A stretch of 8,488 nt of DNA from Planctomycetaceae bacterium (lineage in GTDB: Bacteria > Planctomycetota > Planctomycetia > Planctomycetales > Planctomycetaceae), in the NCBI GenBank assembly GCA_015487825.1, contig WFOZ01000069.1:1-8488 (forward strand), written 5' to 3'. Numbering within the stretch: the first letter of the stretch is position 1; each line of letters opens with the position of its first letter. The notes beneath the pieces were generated by a model. The model searched no databases. It saw only the letters and a program-made list of their open reading frames with translations, and was not told the DNA's origin. Below are positions 1-5,239 of this stretch, piece after piece. The translations under genes and the position numbers were made by a program.

Positions 1-412
1 CTCACGATCCCTGCGTTTTATGATCACACCGATGATCGACATCGTTTTTCTGTTGATTATTTTCTTTCTTGTCACAACTCATTTTGTGAAAAGTGAAACA
101 CTGGAAACGGTCGAACTGCCTGCTGCAACACAGGCGACAAACCAGGAGGAAGTTTCTCAACGCCGGTTGGTAATTACCATTACCAGTCAGGAGCAATACT
201 TTGTAGCAGGTCGAGTCGTTACCTGGCCTGAACTGGAAGGAATCATTCTGGAAGCCGAAAGCCAGGCAGGTAAATCCAAAGAGAAAAAAGAACGGGAAGT
301 TCGCATCCGAGGCGATGCTTCTTCCCGCTATGAGTTAGTCAAACCAATATTGATGGCGTGTGCACAGGCAGGCATACAGAAAGTCTCTTTTGCTGTCGTT
401 CCTGCGGAATGA
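1..412 (+). CDS. ExbD/TolR-like biopolymer transport protein, 5' end cut by window
   Basis: ExbD/TolR proteins are single-pass inner-membrane subunits that work with an ExbB/TolQ/MotA-type partner to turn proton motive force into work on the envelope. The reading frame is open to the left edge and reads SRSLRF just before [20 protein letters not shown], so the Met at position 20 is probably internal and the true start lies upstream. The membrane helix carries the family's conserved Asp (in PMID) followed by a hydrophobic stretch of about 17 residues. The remaining roughly 100 residues form the periplasmic domain, ending in SFAVVPAE, a typical ExbD ending. The stop codon overlaps a possible ATG of the next gene (ATGA at 409-412), so the two genes are almost certainly co-transcribed. 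An ExbB-like gene would be expected upstream, outside the window. The family assignment is firm; the substrate or system served is unknown. Confidence 0.88.
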   Translation, partial: SRSLRFMITPMIDIVFLLIIFFLVTTHFVKSETLETVELPAATQATNQEEVSQRRLVITITSQEQYFVAGRVVTWPELEGIILEAESQAGKSKEKKEREVRIRGDASSRYELVKPILMACAQAGIQKVSFAVVPAE

Positions 413-453
413 ACCGGGCCGGTTCGCCTTTTTATTTATCGAAATATTTCACG

Positions 454-915
454 ATGCGAATACGATCTGTCTTACCACGGGAACGGGATTTTGGGGAGTC
501 TCAAACGATGACCCCGATGATTGATATTGTCTTTTTGCTTCTCGTCTTTTTCGTTTGCGTTGCTTCAGATCAGGTAATTGAAATGACGTTGCCCGCTGAG
601 CTGGCAGCCGGAAGCGTTGAGGCAAAACAGCTTCAACCGCAGGAGAGCTGGACAACTGAAATCCGTTTACGGCTTTTCAGCAATCCCGGGCAGGAAACTG
701 CATCTGTCGAAATGAACGGGCGAGTGTTTAACGACTACACACAGTTCCAGAGAACGCTTTCGGCGCTGGCTGATGTTTCACGCGACAGCCCGGTAATTCT
801 TGATATTTCTGATGATGTCGAGTTGCGAGACGTGGTTACCATTTACGATGCATGTCGGGCCAGTGAGTTTGAATCAATTCATTTCGCCATGCGTAAGCCA
901 GTCAAAAAACAATAA
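454..915 (+). CDS. ExbD/TolR-like biopolymer transport protein (second of tandem pair)
   Basis: This is a second ExbD/TolR-like subunit of 153 residues from the chosen start. It has a short charged cytoplasmic N-terminus ([13 protein letters not shown]), then [20 protein letters not shown], a transmembrane helix with the conserved Asp of the proton path, then a periplasmic domain ending near [11 protein letters not shown] 454 is preferred because family members usually begin 15-25 residues before the PMID helix with a basic MRIR/MKIR segment. An in-frame ATG at 409 overlaps the previous stop (ATGA) and would add 15 residues ([15 protein letters not shown]). It would favour translational coupling and cannot be excluded. 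No convincing Shine-Dalgarno sequence precedes either start. The two ExbD proteins differ clearly in sequence, so they probably form a heteromeric pair in one ExbB/ExbD-type motor rather than being a recent duplication. Confidence 0.85.
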   Translation: MRIRSVLPRERDFGESQTMTPMIDIVFLLLVFFVCVASDQVIEMTLPAELAAGSVEAKQLQPQESWTTEIRLRLFSNPGQETASVEMNGRVFNDYTQFQRTLSALADVSRDSPVILDISDDVELRDVVTIYDACRASEFESIHFAMRKPVKKQ

Positions 916-944
916 CTGACAGGTTTTAGCTGGTCAACGCCAGG

Positions 945-972
945 TTAACGGCAAAGCATTGGCCGCTGTTAA
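945..972 (+). terminator. Weak hairpin downstream of the ExbD pair
   Basis: TTAACGGC (945-952) can pair with GCTGTTAA (965-972), an 8-bp stem with one G-U in RNA and a 12-nt loop, starting 30 nt after the ExbD stop. There is no U tract, so this is only a possible 3' end processing or termination structure. Confidence 0.25.
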
Positions 973-1008
973 AGCGATATCCCGGTTGATAGATGACCTC
1001 TACCCAAG

Positions 1009-1038
1009 ATCAACCGCGACTAGCGTCTCGCGGCTGAT
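1009..1038. repeat. GC-rich palindrome, REP-like
   Basis: CCGCGA (1014-1019) pairs with TCGCGG (1028-1033) around the 8-nt loop CTAGCGTC. After a single mismatch, four more pairs (ATCA 1009-1012 with TGAT 1035-1038) extend the stem. No T tract follows on either strand, so it is not a standard intrinsic terminator. Compact GC-rich palindromes in intergenic DNA are often dispersed REP-type repeats, but this is the only copy in the window, so that reading is inferred. Confidence 0.35.
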
Positions 1039-1063
1039 TACATACAGGAGCTATAAAAAAATC

Positions 1064-1205
1064 GTAACTATTCAGCGTTGGCGTAGGGTCCGCTACTGCG
1101 GACCACCGCAGAAATAGGAGGATCCACCTCCCATCGTGGTCCGCAGTAGCGGACCCTGCAAATAACCTTAATTTCTGCAATAACCAAACATTGCTGAATA
1201 GCTAC
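1064..1205. mobile_element. MITE-like element, copy 1 (142 bp)
   Basis: The ends form an imperfect terminal inverted repeat: GTAACTATTCAGC (1064-1076) against GCTGAATAGCTAC (1193-1205), 12 of 13 matching. Inside are two mutually inverted hairpins (1087-1104 and 1138-1155) around a roughly 33-bp core, then an AC-rich right arm of about 50 bp. The 8-mers next to the ends (AAAAAATC 1056-1063 and ACAAATTC 1206-1213) agree at 6 of 8 positions, as expected for a decayed target-site duplication. It codes for nothing and is far too short to be autonomous. A second copy at 7090-7230 shares the left 23 bp at 21/23 and the right terminal 12 bp exactly. On the minus strand an outer-stem arm is followed 3 nt later by a run of seven T (complement of 1055-1061), so the element could terminate transcripts of the gene ending at 1301. 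Confidence 0.82.
1085..1157. repeat. REPIN-like inner inverted repeat of copy 1
   Basis: The arms 1085-1106 and 1136-1157 are perfect 22-bp inverted repeats. Each arm is itself a hairpin: GGTCCGC-TACT-GCGGACC (1087-1104) and GGTCCGC-AGTA-GCGGACC (1138-1155), 7-bp stems with 4-nt loops. The left hairpin is directly preceded by GTAG (1083-1086), the tetranucleotide that heads REP sequences recognised by RAYT transposases. The right hairpin has GCAG in the mirrored position. Two inverted palindromes around a spacer is the layout of a REPIN. The 29-bp spacer 1107-1135 contains GGATCC and a small GGAGG/CCTCC stem. Confidence 0.75.
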
Positions 1206-1300
1206 ACAAATTCTATTATCACAATCATTTACTTCGAGAAAAAGAACAGCTCGTAAGATACAACAGAAATACCCCGATACCTATGGGCGTGTGATCGCTG

Positions 1301-2038
1301 CTACGAAAGCATATTGAACAGCGAGAATTTGCGGGGAGCTTTCGGCTCTGTCGGCATCTTTTTCGTTGGAGACGTTTCATCCTGTTCGTCTTCAGTTGGA
1401 AGATTCAGATTTTTCCAAACCTGCTGCATCTCTTCGGGCAAGACTGAAATTCTTTCCCACGTTTGAGAAACTTCCTCTGTAATCTGACTGGTTACTCCGG
1501 GAATAACGGGAGGCAGCACCGTTGTGGGCAGGTATGCTTTGCTTTGTTCGACCAGACTGTAGGAATGGTTTACCGGGGCAAACGGTTTACGTTTCCGCTC
1601 GGGAGAACGATAAGCGTCTGAAATCACCGGTGAAGTCGATTTTCTGGAAGCAACCTGAATCGTTGAAGAACTATCCGTCACAGCGACAGGTGCAGGACTC
1701 GTATTCAGCTGATTCGTGTTGGTAACAATCCAGCCAACAAAAAGCAGGCAGGCAATTCCTGAGAGGGCAGCAATCGAAAAGCGTGAGTTGCGTACCTTCT
1801 TTGAGCCAACCGGAGAGGGAGCAATCACAGAATTTGTATTCGCAGCCTGGGCTTGAAGTTCAGATAACAAAGGCGAACTGGCCCACTGCTCAATGGCCCG
1901 TTCAAGAAGACAGTGCTCTTGCCAAAGCCTCGAAGTGGTAGGGCAATCCACAGCAACACGTTCCAGCTCATCCAGCATTGACTGGTCGCGCTGTTCAATT
2001 GCGATTTCCAATTTGTGACGAAAAGATTGTGGATTCAC
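1301..2038 (-). CDS. Single-pass membrane protein, putative anti-sigma factor
   Basis: A 245-aa protein with a helical, charged N-terminal domain (residues 1-70), a basic stretch (KKVRNSR, 80-86), one transmembrane helix at about 88-105 (FSIAALSGIACLLFVGWIV) and a Ser/Thr/Pro-rich C-terminal region of about 140 residues. The positive-inside rule places the N-terminus in the cytoplasm and the tail outside. This topology, together with a position directly downstream of an ECF sigma gene, is typical of anti-sigma factors. The canonical zinc motif HxxxCxxC is absent; only C32, H42 and C43 are present (DCPTTSRLWQEHC), so it would be a zinc-independent or degenerate type. The start is GTG at 2036-2038 with a weak AGG about 11 nt upstream. 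It lies 122 bp after the sigma stop, longer than usual for such pairs. The partnership is inferred from context; no homologue is recognised directly. Confidence 0.72.
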   Translation of the reverse strand: MNPQSFRHKLEIAIEQRDQSMLDELERVAVDCPTTSRLWQEHCLLERAIEQWASSPLLSELQAQAANTNSVIAPSPVGSKKVRNSRFSIAALSGIACLLFVGWIVTNTNQLNTSPAPVAVTDSSSTIQVASRKSTSPVISDAYRSPERKRKPFAPVNHSYSLVEQSKAYLPTTVLPPVIPGVTSQITEEVSQTWERISVLPEEMQQVWKNLNLPTEDEQDETSPTKKMPTEPKAPRKFSLFNMLS

Positions 2039-2089
2039 TGGAAATTACCTGAGGAATATTAAAAAAATCCATTGAGTTATTGATTAAAA

Positions 2090-2109
2090 TCCGAAATCCT
2101 TATTTCGGA
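2090..2109 (-). terminator. Hairpin with short T tract between sigma and anti-sigma genes
   Basis: On the minus strand TCCGAAAT and ATTTCGGA form an 8-bp stem (2102-2109 with 2090-2097) around a 4-nt AAGG loop, followed by ATTTTAATC. It lies 52 nt beyond the sigma stop and about 50 nt before the downstream GTG. This could be a partial terminator (attenuator) that lowers anti-sigma expression relative to sigma. The T tract is short, so efficiency would be modest. Confidence 0.45.
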
Positions 2110-2124
2110 ATACTAAACACATTC

Positions 2125-2151
2125 CTGTGCAAAACAACCAGATCTGCACAG
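2125..2151 (-). other. Second hairpin just after the sigma stop
   Basis: CTGTGCA (2125-2131) and TGCACAG (2145-2151) form a perfect 7-bp stem with a 13-nt loop, starting 10 nt after the sigma stop codon. It has no T tract. With the hairpin at 2090-2109 it gives two structures in a row within the sigma/anti-sigma intergenic RNA. Confidence 0.35.
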
Positions 2152-2160
2152 CAGTCTCTG

Positions 2161-2718
2161 TTAACTGACCCCGCGTTGCTTCAACGTGGAAGAAAGTTGA
2201 TGCCTTGCCCGGTGCAACCATGTTTTTATGGTCCCTTCAGGGCATTGCATTCGCTCAGCAACTTCTGCACATGAAAGCTGCTCGCGATAGAATAATAAAA
2301 AACACTCTCGTAAATTTGGCTTTAGTTGTCGCAGGCAATGTTCAAGTTCGTCAGCCAGGTCGCAGGTTGCATCAACCGTTGCATTATTCCCCGCTGCCGC
2401 ATCAGTTGTTTCCTGTTTGCAATGCACAAGAGAACGTGAACGCTTCGCCAATGCAGTACGACAGCGATTAGCTGCAATTGTCAATAACCACGGTCGTAGC
2501 GGTCGCCGCTGATCCCACTGATGCAAATTACGAATGGCTCGCAGGAATGTTTCCTGGACGACATCCTCTGCATCTTCATGGTGCCGCAATATTTTAAAGC
2601 ACAAACCATATACCGAAGAACGAAAACGCCTGACAAACGAACGCAGACTTTCCCCATCCCCGGTAAGACATCCCCGGACAACCTGTAATTCAGTTTGTAT
2701 CGGCTCAGAGTTTGGCAT
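2161..2718 (-). CDS. ECF-type RNA polymerase sigma factor
   Basis: A 185-aa sigma-70 family protein of the extracytoplasmic function group, which directs RNA polymerase to a small regulon. Region 2 spans about residues 26-92, with the hallmark HEDAEDVVQETFLRAIRNL (47-65) and the RPWLLTIAANRCR segment (75-87) for core binding and -10 recognition. A variable linker (about 93-118) follows. Region 4 (about 119-178) contains the helix-turn-helix SCAEVAERMQCPEGTIKTWL for -35 recognition. The length is normal for the group and there is no extra C-terminal domain. The start is ATG 2716-2718 without a clear Shine-Dalgarno sequence. It lies 82 bp after the 66-aa gene and upstream of a single-pass membrane protein that is probably its anti-sigma factor. 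An acccgggt palindrome (2730-2737) lies just upstream of the start, but no ECF promoter could be assigned. Confidence 0.92.
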   Translation of the reverse strand: MPNSEPIQTELQVVRGCLTGDGESLRSFVRRFRSSVYGLCFKILRHHEDAEDVVQETFLRAIRNLHQWDQRRPLRPWLLTIAANRCRTALAKRSRSLVHCKQETTDAAAGNNATVDATCDLADELEHCLRQLKPNLRECFLLFYREQLSCAEVAERMQCPEGTIKTWLHRARHQLSSTLKQRGVS

Positions 2719-2800
2719 CGATAACTAATACCCGGGTTAATAGATTCCGGTTTCATCCGGTGATAAAAAAGTGAGAATAAAAGCCAAAAGAAACAAACGT

Positions 2801-3001
2801 CTACTTCTGGATCGATTCCCTGACAATTGCCTGAGCAGCCTTGTAGGCATGCCTGATGGTGTAGAGACGGCTTTCGATTTGCTCTTCGCCATAGTATTTA
2901 CCGGTTTCACTGTGAGGCAAACCGGCTAAAGCTATTGTCAGTGGCAACAAATCAACAAATTGCTTATAGCGGCGTTGAATATCCGCAGATGCATCTGCCA
3001 C
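2801..3001 (-). CDS. Small conserved-looking hypothetical protein (66 aa)
   Basis: A 66-residue soluble protein, mostly helical, beginning MADASADIQRRYKQFVDLLP and ending AYKAAQAIVRESIQK. The middle contains LPHSETGKYYGEEQIESR. No membrane segment, signal peptide or known metal-binding motif is visible. The start is GTG 2999-3001, well supported by AGGAG 8 nt upstream, the best ribosome binding site in the window. It is preceded by a long hairpin (3050-3093) in its probable leader and followed 82 bp later by the ECF sigma gene on the same strand, so co-transcription with the sigma gene is plausible. I cannot assign a function. The balanced amino-acid composition and the strong ribosome binding site make it a real gene rather than a chance ORF. 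Confidence 0.8.
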   Translation of the reverse strand: MADASADIQRRYKQFVDLLPLTIALAGLPHSETGKYYGEEQIESRLYTIRHAYKAAQAIVRESIQK

Positions 3002-3049
3002 GATAGGTACTCCTGTTGTTGAATCGAATAAAACAGAATCAACTCACCC

Positions 3050-3093
3050 GACAGAGACGCTTCATTGGGCCATCTGCAGATAAGCTCTCTGTC
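3050..3093 (-). promoter_or_regulatory. Long hairpin in the leader of the 66-aa gene
   Basis: GACAGAGA (3050-3057) pairs with TCTCTGTC (3086-3093). After one bulged C (3058), GCT (3059-3061) pairs with AGC (3083-3085), giving an 11-bp stem and a 21-nt loop. It lies 49 nt upstream of the GTG start and downstream of the FHA gene terminator, so it would be in the 5' leader of the 66-aa/sigma transcript if transcription starts before 3093. There is no T tract, so a regulatory or RNA-stability role is more likely than termination. Confidence 0.4.
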
Positions 3094-3136
3094 AGGATAT
3101 CAGTCCCCGATAGCAATCTGCAATACATAAACAGAG

Positions 3137-3168
3137 AAAAAAGTATCAAGCTGAACACGATACTTTTT
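3137..3168 (-). terminator. Intrinsic terminator of the FHA gene
   Basis: On the minus strand AAAAAGTATC and GATACTTTTT (3168-3159 and 3147-3138) form a 10-bp stem with an 11-nt loop, ending in a run of six T. It starts 20 nt after the FHA stop codon. The A-stem-T symmetry means it can work in both directions. It indicates that the FHA gene is transcribed apart from the downstream 66-aa and sigma genes. Confidence 0.75.
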
Positions 3169-3187
3169 CCTCCCGATGACTGAAATC

Positions 3188-4150
3188 TCAGCCGGGACGA
3201 CGATTAGCCATTTGCTGAATAATGTCGCCCGCCTTGGATGAGGGAGTTTCTTCTACAACACCACCGCTGGTATCTTTCGCTTTTTCGACTTTTACCTCTT
3301 CAACGGCCCCGGTTTCTGAAGGATCGGGAAGTTTTACGGGGGCTTCATCAACAGAACTGGGGGTCGCAACCGGTTCAACAGCCTGTTGTTCGGGTTGCCC
3401 CATCGGAGCAGGCGGATAGCCCGGCATTTGAGGTTGCATCATCGGTTGTGCAGGATATGCCGGATAACCGGGAGGCATCTGTTGTTGCTGCGGGTAAGGA
3501 TAAGGATACTGACCGGGTGGAACGACACCGGGAGGCATTGCCTGAGGAGCATAGCCGGGGGGCATCGCCTGTGGTGGATATCCATAACCGGGAGGAAAAG
3601 CACCCGGTGCATATTGCAAAGGTGGCGGTTGAACCGGCATCTGCTGTTGAGGGATAAACTGTGTTTCGCCCTCTGCAATAATGCCCGTCTCCGAAGCTTC
3701 AGGAGCAACTGGTTCAACAGCAGGAATTTCGTGTAAGGTTTCAGAACCTGCCATTGTTTCGGCGGTCTGGTTATCCAACACGACAGAATCGTCTGGAAGT
3801 TCAACCGCCTCAGCTGCTTCCGGTTCGGCTTTGGCTACAGCAACACTCGCTTCTTCTCTGATGACCGCCTCAAATTCCAGCTTACCGATACGAATCTGAT
3901 CGCCAGTCTTCAGAACGGTCTGCCCGCGTAATTGTTCACCATTAATGAAAGTCCCGTTTGTACTTCCCAGATCGCGGAGTCTCACTGAATAGTCGTCACA
4001 GGTGAAGATACAATGATGTCTGGAAATCAAATCGTTGTTGGGACGCATATGGCAATCGTCGCCCCGACCAACGAGGAACTTTTTTGTGTTGAGGGTAATG
4101 ACTTTACCCTGATGCTTACCGGAAAGAACTTTAAGGTCTGCCACGAACAT
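3188..4150 (-). CDS. FHA domain protein with proline-rich low-complexity tail
   Basis: A 320-aa cytoplasmic protein. Residues 1-95 form a forkhead-associated domain, which binds phosphothreonine peptides. The expected residues are present: GRG (28-30), S43-R-H-H46, and DLGSTNGTFING (60-71) with the N65-G66 pair. Residues about 96-170 are acidic and Ala/Glu/Val rich. Residues about 172-255 are proline-, glutamine- and tyrosine-rich, with repeated MPPGY and QAMPP units. The C-terminus is acidic then basic, ending AGDIIQQMANRRPG, possibly a short helix for docking. ATG 4148-4150 is supported by GGAG 6 nt upstream. No kinase or phosphatase gene is in view, so the phosphoprotein partner is unknown. 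The gene is followed by an intrinsic terminator and is probably monocistronic. The FHA call is firm; the role of the tail as a scaffold or interaction segment is inferred. Confidence 0.93.
   Translation of the reverse strand: MFVADLKVLSGKHQGKVITLNTKKFLVGRGDDCHMRPNNDLISRHHCIFTCDDYSVRLRDLGSTNGTFINGEQLRGQTVLKTGDQIRIGKLEFEAVIREEASVAVAKAEPEAAEAVELPDDSVVLDNQTAETMAGSETLHEIPAVEPVAPEASETGIIAEGETQFIPQQQMPVQPPPLQYAPGAFPPGYGYPPQAMPPGYAPQAMPPGVVPPGQYPYPYPQQQQMPPGYPAYPAQPMMQPQMPGYPPAPMGQPEQQAVEPVATPSSVDEAPVKLPDPSETGAVEEVKVEKAKDTSGGVVEETPSSKAGDIIQQMANRRPG
3460..3610 (-). repeat. Imperfect MPPG-type coding repeats in the FHA tail
   Basis: This stretch encodes degenerate repeats of the type QAMPPGYAP, MPPGVVPPG and MPPGYPAYP. 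At DNA level (plus strand) it shows recurring CCGGGAGGCAT-like units, for example near 3468-3478, 3528-3538 and, with changes, 3556-3567. Such runs expand and contract by slippage, so the tail length may vary between strains. Confidence 0.6.
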
Positions 4151-4605
4151 GAACTACTCCAATAGGTTCAAAACTTGATTCACAACGGAACAGATTCAGA
4201 CAGGTGTACTTGAAAATCAATCTGACAATAACAAGTCCCGCATTAACGGTTAACCTGGAAATCTTCTGTGAACAGTAAGCCCGTTGCCATTGCATTTGCA
4301 GCAACAGGTGCCCCGGAACACTTCAAAAGAAACTTGAAGTTTCCAGGATGAGATAAGAAACAGAAACTACTTTGAATCAAGGATAACACGTAATGAAGCA
4401 AATAACGAAAAATACACAGCTGTAAATATCAAAGAATACTGGTACGCTACGCCCGATCAGGAAATATGTCAACAGTTTGTTGGTCTTCCTTACACAAAAT
4501 TAACAAGAGAAATGACAGTAATATACACCGGAATAGATTGAAAAACGACTTTATCAACAAACCGACGGGAGACATTTACTCAGTACGATTGTATGAGTCC
4601 TGCCA
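4151..4605. other. 455-bp region with no gene
   Basis: No convincing coding region is present on either strand. The left part must hold the promoter and leader of the FHA gene (minus strand), but no clear -35/-10 pair could be picked. A 7-bp hairpin is present at 4320-4340 (ACTTCAA / TTGAAGT, 7-nt loop) and a shorter GTTGC/GCAAC stem at 4283-4305. The right part is AT-rich and follows the 150-aa gene. A plus-strand frame from 4466 to 4777 runs into that gene antisense and looks like a shadow. Confidence 0.6.
4320..4340. other. Small hairpin in intergenic DNA
   Basis: ACTTCAA (4320-4326) and TTGAAGT (4334-4340) form a perfect 7-bp stem with the loop AAGAAAC. No T tract follows on the minus strand, and only TTCC follows on the plus strand. 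It could be a weak 3' structure or an operator. Function unknown. Confidence 0.25.
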
Positions 4606-5058
4606 TCACTTTTCTGGTTCGCCTGGATTACTTGGGTCTGAAAAGTCGGACAATTCACTGGCGGTAAGAAAATACCGTAACGATTCCAGCGGCACCAGAT
4701 TCAGTTCGAAGATTTTCAGGCGGAACGAAGTCGCAGTATTAAGTGTATGTAACCAGGTGCCATTTTCCAGTTCGTAGGAAATGATTCCTCCATCCTTCAA
4801 CTTCCCAAGATGAATCGATTGCCCGGGATTGCTCACAGAGGGAAACCGGCAGGTTTTCAGTTCCAGATCGAGAAGGCCGTCCAGAGGAATATTTTTGGGA
4901 CCGCTCCAGTTCCAGCGAATTTCTTTACCGTCCATTCGCTTCCAGTCCCCCTTGCTGCAAACTTCTGCACAACTAAGGTGGGCATTATCTGAACTAATCG
5001 ATAAAGTCGGTTTAATCGATTCGGAGCTATCAGGCTGGCTTGTTTCTTGCGGATTCAT
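4606..5058 (-). CDS. Hypothetical protein (150 aa), divergent from the GTPase gene
   Basis: I do not recognise this protein. It is soluble and has no signal peptide or membrane helix. The first 25 residues are Ser/Pro/Asp rich (MNPQETSQPDSSESIKPTLS) and probably disordered. The central part looks like a beta-rich fold with Trp residues (GDWKRMDGKEIRWNWSG). The C-terminal part (SFRLKIFELNLVPLESLRYF) is followed by a polar tail ending in PGEPEK. ATG 5056-5058 has no Shine-Dalgarno sequence; a TATGAT hexamer lies only 2 nt upstream (5061-5066, minus strand), so a leaderless or nearly leaderless mRNA is possible. The frame is open for 150 codons and its composition resembles the neighbouring genes, which supports a real gene. 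It shares a 181-bp divergent region with the GTPase gene. Confidence 0.65.
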   Translation of the reverse strand: MNPQETSQPDSSESIKPTLSISSDNAHLSCAEVCSKGDWKRMDGKEIRWNWSGPKNIPLDGLLDLELKTCRFPSVSNPGQSIHLGKLKDGGIISYELENGTWLHTLNTATSFRLKIFELNLVPLESLRYFLTASELSDFSDPSNPGEPEK

Positions 5059-5093
5059 GTATCATAAATTCAGTTCGGGGATATCGGTAGGTT

Positions 5094-5123
5094 TTGACAG
5101 CCCATATAATACGAAACAACAAT
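5094..5123 (+). promoter_or_regulatory. Candidate sigma-70-like promoter for the GTPase gene
   Basis: A perfect TTGACA (5094-5099) is followed 18 nt later by AACAAT (5118-5123, 4 of 6 to TATAAT). A perfect TATAAT lies at 5105-5110 but is too close to TTGACA to pair with it. Either would give a leader of about 110-125 nt before ATG 5240. This is a weak, purely consensus-based call. Confidence 0.25.
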
Positions 5124-5239
5124 CTGTTCGCAAGCTGACATCTTCGATCACGGTTTTCTTTCCTGAAAAGACTTCCCTGCACTGCTGGTTTATGCTGAGC
5201 GCAGGTATCGAAAGCAAACCTTATAGTTAACTGCGAATA

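Larger units (their letters stand above)
916..1300. other. Non-coding region between convergent genes, with hairpins and a repeat element
   Basis: These 385 bases lie between the end of the second ExbD gene (+) and the end of the putative anti-sigma gene (-). I see no coding region. They hold a hairpin at 945-972, a GC-rich hairpin at 1009-1038 and the 142-bp mobile-element-like repeat at 1064-1205. Positions 1206-1300 show nothing recognisable beyond the flank of that element. Confidence 0.75.

Noticed and set aside
1064..1205. Interpretation of the repeat as a CRISPR unit or a tRNA-like structure
   Set aside because: There is no regular repeat-spacer series, and the stems do not match a cloverleaf. 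The terminal inverted repeats and flanking duplications fit a mobile element.
2730..2737. ACCCGGGT palindrome upstream of the sigma gene as an operator
   Set aside because: The palindrome is only 8 bp and does not extend to either side, so it can easily occur by chance.
3238..3736. Plus-strand open frames opposite the FHA gene
   Set aside because: They are antisense of the proline-rich repeats and give His/Arg-rich low-complexity translations.
1301..4150. FHA, 66-aa, sigma and anti-sigma genes as one operon
   Set aside because: A good intrinsic terminator (3137-3168) follows the FHA gene with a 186-bp gap, so the FHA gene is better treated as separate.
4466..4777. Plus-strand open frame of 103 codons
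   Set aside because: It overlaps the 150-aa gene antisense, has a Ser/Asn/Arg-rich composition without a recognisable fold, and lacks a ribosome binding site.
5222..5227. TATAGT as a -10 box for the GTPase gene
   Set aside because: No matching -35 sequence lies 16-18 nt upstream, and the transcript would start within about 6 nt of the ATG.
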